DNA of 64,000 nucleotides from Sodiomyces alkalinus F11 (Eukaryota; Ascomycota; Sordariomycetes; Glomerellales; Plectosphaerellaceae): contig NW_021167082.1 in NCBI RefSeq assembly GCF_003711515.1, positions 1,729,691 through 1,793,690 of the forward strand, in the 5' to 3' direction. The position numbers and the translations under genes were made by a program. Positions 63,001 through 64,000 of the stretch are shown one piece after another. The notes below the pieces were generated by a model. It did no database searches. It was not told where the DNA came from and was given only the letters and a program-made list of their open reading frames with translations. Within the stretch, counting starts at the first letter, position 1; each line of letters begins with the position of its first letter.

Positions 63001-64000
63001 CCTGAGCAACTCGTTCTGCTCTTTTTGACGGCCAATCATTATGGTCGGCAGGATGAAGAAGGATGAGACGTCCTTCTCCGCGATGGTCCATTTATCGAGG
63101 GCTTGTCGATCCCCTTCGTTCAAGAATTGCCGTACCTTGACCAAGTCATGTCGCAGACCGCTGGCCGAATGATACCGGTCTCCCACCCGCATGGCAGTGC
63201 ATTTCTCAATGATATCGCACAGGACTGCCGGCACATCCTGCCTCACATTGGACAGGCGAGGTATGCTGCCTTTCAAAACAGAATGGACAATGTCCAAGGG
63301 GCTGTCACCCTCGAACACGGGCCGCTGAGCGAGCAGGGTCCAGAAAACGATGCCCAGAGAGTAAATATCAGTCCTGCTGTCAGGCTCGGCGGGCATGCGA
63401 CCGGTCTGCTCCGGGCTAATATACAACAGCTTGTTCTTAGCTCCCAGTTCCTTCGACAAATTCGACCAGGCTGAGCTCTGGAGTCGATTCTCGAAAGACC
63501 TGGTACCGGTGCCAAGTGCGACGAGCTTGACTCGATTCGTTTCCATGTTGAAGTGGAATGCATCTGGTCGGATCTCGCCGTGCGTGGTGCCCTGGCCGTA
63601 GTGAAGAATTTCCAGGCACTGTGCCGCACCAACTGCGAAGTCCATAAACTTGGGCAGGCTGATGGGAGGCTTCAGTTGGGAGTCTTCCTGCCGGTAGGCC
63701 TCATAATGGTCGCCGACCTTGCGGGTCCGGTAGAAGGCAGGCCCCATGTCTATCAGGTCGAAGAGGTCATTGCGGCCGGCATATTGGTATATGGCGACGA
63801 TAATCGTCCCGCGGTCGGTGGGCTGAGATGCCAAGCGGACGAGGTCCACAGGCTTGGCAATATGTTCACCGTCATCGTCGACCGACGCTATGAGGTTTTT
63901 GGTTATGTAGAACGTCCTTTCCTCGCGGAGTACGTGGTACGAGATGCGAGCCACTACGGGCTCTTCTACATACGGGGTCTCCGGATTCGAGGTCAGCGCA
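57027..64000 (-). CDS. Hybrid histidine kinase, Mak2/Mak3/Chk1 type (5' partial)
   Basis: The frame is open at the right edge, so the N-terminus is missing; 2300 residues are visible in two exons (63999-61860 and 61789-57027; intron 70 bp, GTAAGT donor). Order: a Ser/Thr-kinase-like domain (about 63960-63150) that lacks HRD (HGEIRP instead) and DFG, so it is likely inactive; an AAA-type ATPase with Walker A GVAGLGKS near 62500-62520 and a Walker B-like CFVLDDLHYAD; a long helical region; a GAF domain (about 59130-58600); HisKA with FLANVSHELRTPL, its His codon at 58416-58418; HATPase with NNSLKF, DTGIGIP and GGSGLGL; and a receiver, IRICIAEDNAINQ, with Asp codon at 57438-57440 in VVLMDVQMP. 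This layout is that of fungal group X kinases (S. pombe Mak2/Mak3, C. albicans Chk1), which sense oxidative and other stress and feed an HPt phosphorelay. Only a small part should be missing, since these proteins usually have about 2300-2500 residues. Confidence 0.95.

Overview
The window looks like a gene-rich euchromatic segment of a filamentous ascomycete, most likely a Sordariomycete. Evidence is short GT-AG introns (41-155 bp, mostly 60-110) with CTAAC/CTGAC-like branch sites and two GTGCGT donors, long serine/proline-rich fungal proteins, two hybrid histidine kinases (one of the fungus-specific Mak2/Mak3/Chk1 type), an allantoicase, a tRNA-Ile(AAU) set beside an AT-rich island that resembles RIP-decayed DNA, and intergenic DNA full of short GTAC-centred palindromes. 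The genus cannot be told from the sequence alone.

Layout. 1-5.5 kb: no supported gene. 5.55-7.70 kb (-): an unrecognised six-exon gene, 592 aa. 9.04-11.15 kb (+): CCT3, chaperonin gamma subunit, six exons, convergent with 11.49-12.19 kb (-), a PRKRIP1/DUF1168 splicing-associated protein. 13.06-14.57 kb: three identical tRNA-Ile(AAU) genes, the second and third inverted around an AT-rich island. 15.12-16.86 kb (-): histidine-phosphatase (phosphoglycerate-mutase-like) protein. 17.52-17.65 kb: a 12-bp minisatellite. 19.02-25.42 kb (-): PAS-type hybrid histidine kinase, 2106 aa. 28.19-28.99 kb (-): cytochrome b561-family membrane protein, divergent from 29.94-31.08 kb (+) allantoicase. 31.72-34.56 kb (+): ankyrin plus DIL-domain protein. 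38.51-42.46 kb (+): TBC-domain Rab-GAP with a long low-complexity N-terminus. 45.11-46.65 kb (-): Pro/Gln-rich presumably nuclear protein. 46.65-57.03 kb: about 10 kb without a convincing gene. 57.03 kb to the right edge (-): hybrid histidine kinase with pseudokinase, AAA-type ATPase, GAF, HisKA, HATPase and receiver, cut by the window edge.

The genes do not form an operon or an obvious biosynthetic cluster; most are housekeeping (protein folding, splicing, tRNA, vesicle traffic, purine salvage). The unifying theme, if any, is signalling: two very large hybrid histidine kinases lie on the same strand about 32 kb apart, and both carry degenerate domains (a receiver-like domain with Asp replaced by Asn in one, a Ser/Thr kinase-like domain lacking catalytic residues in the other). 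I found no clear novel defence or biosynthetic system. The items most worth a second look are the pseudo-receiver, the unrecognised 592-aa gene, the tRNA/AT-island block and the intergenic palindrome families. Three runs of N (32865-32874, 43203-43217, 53873-53922) sit at homopolymer or low-complexity edges. All exon boundaries were worked out by hand from reading frame, splice consensus and family similarity, without transcript data.
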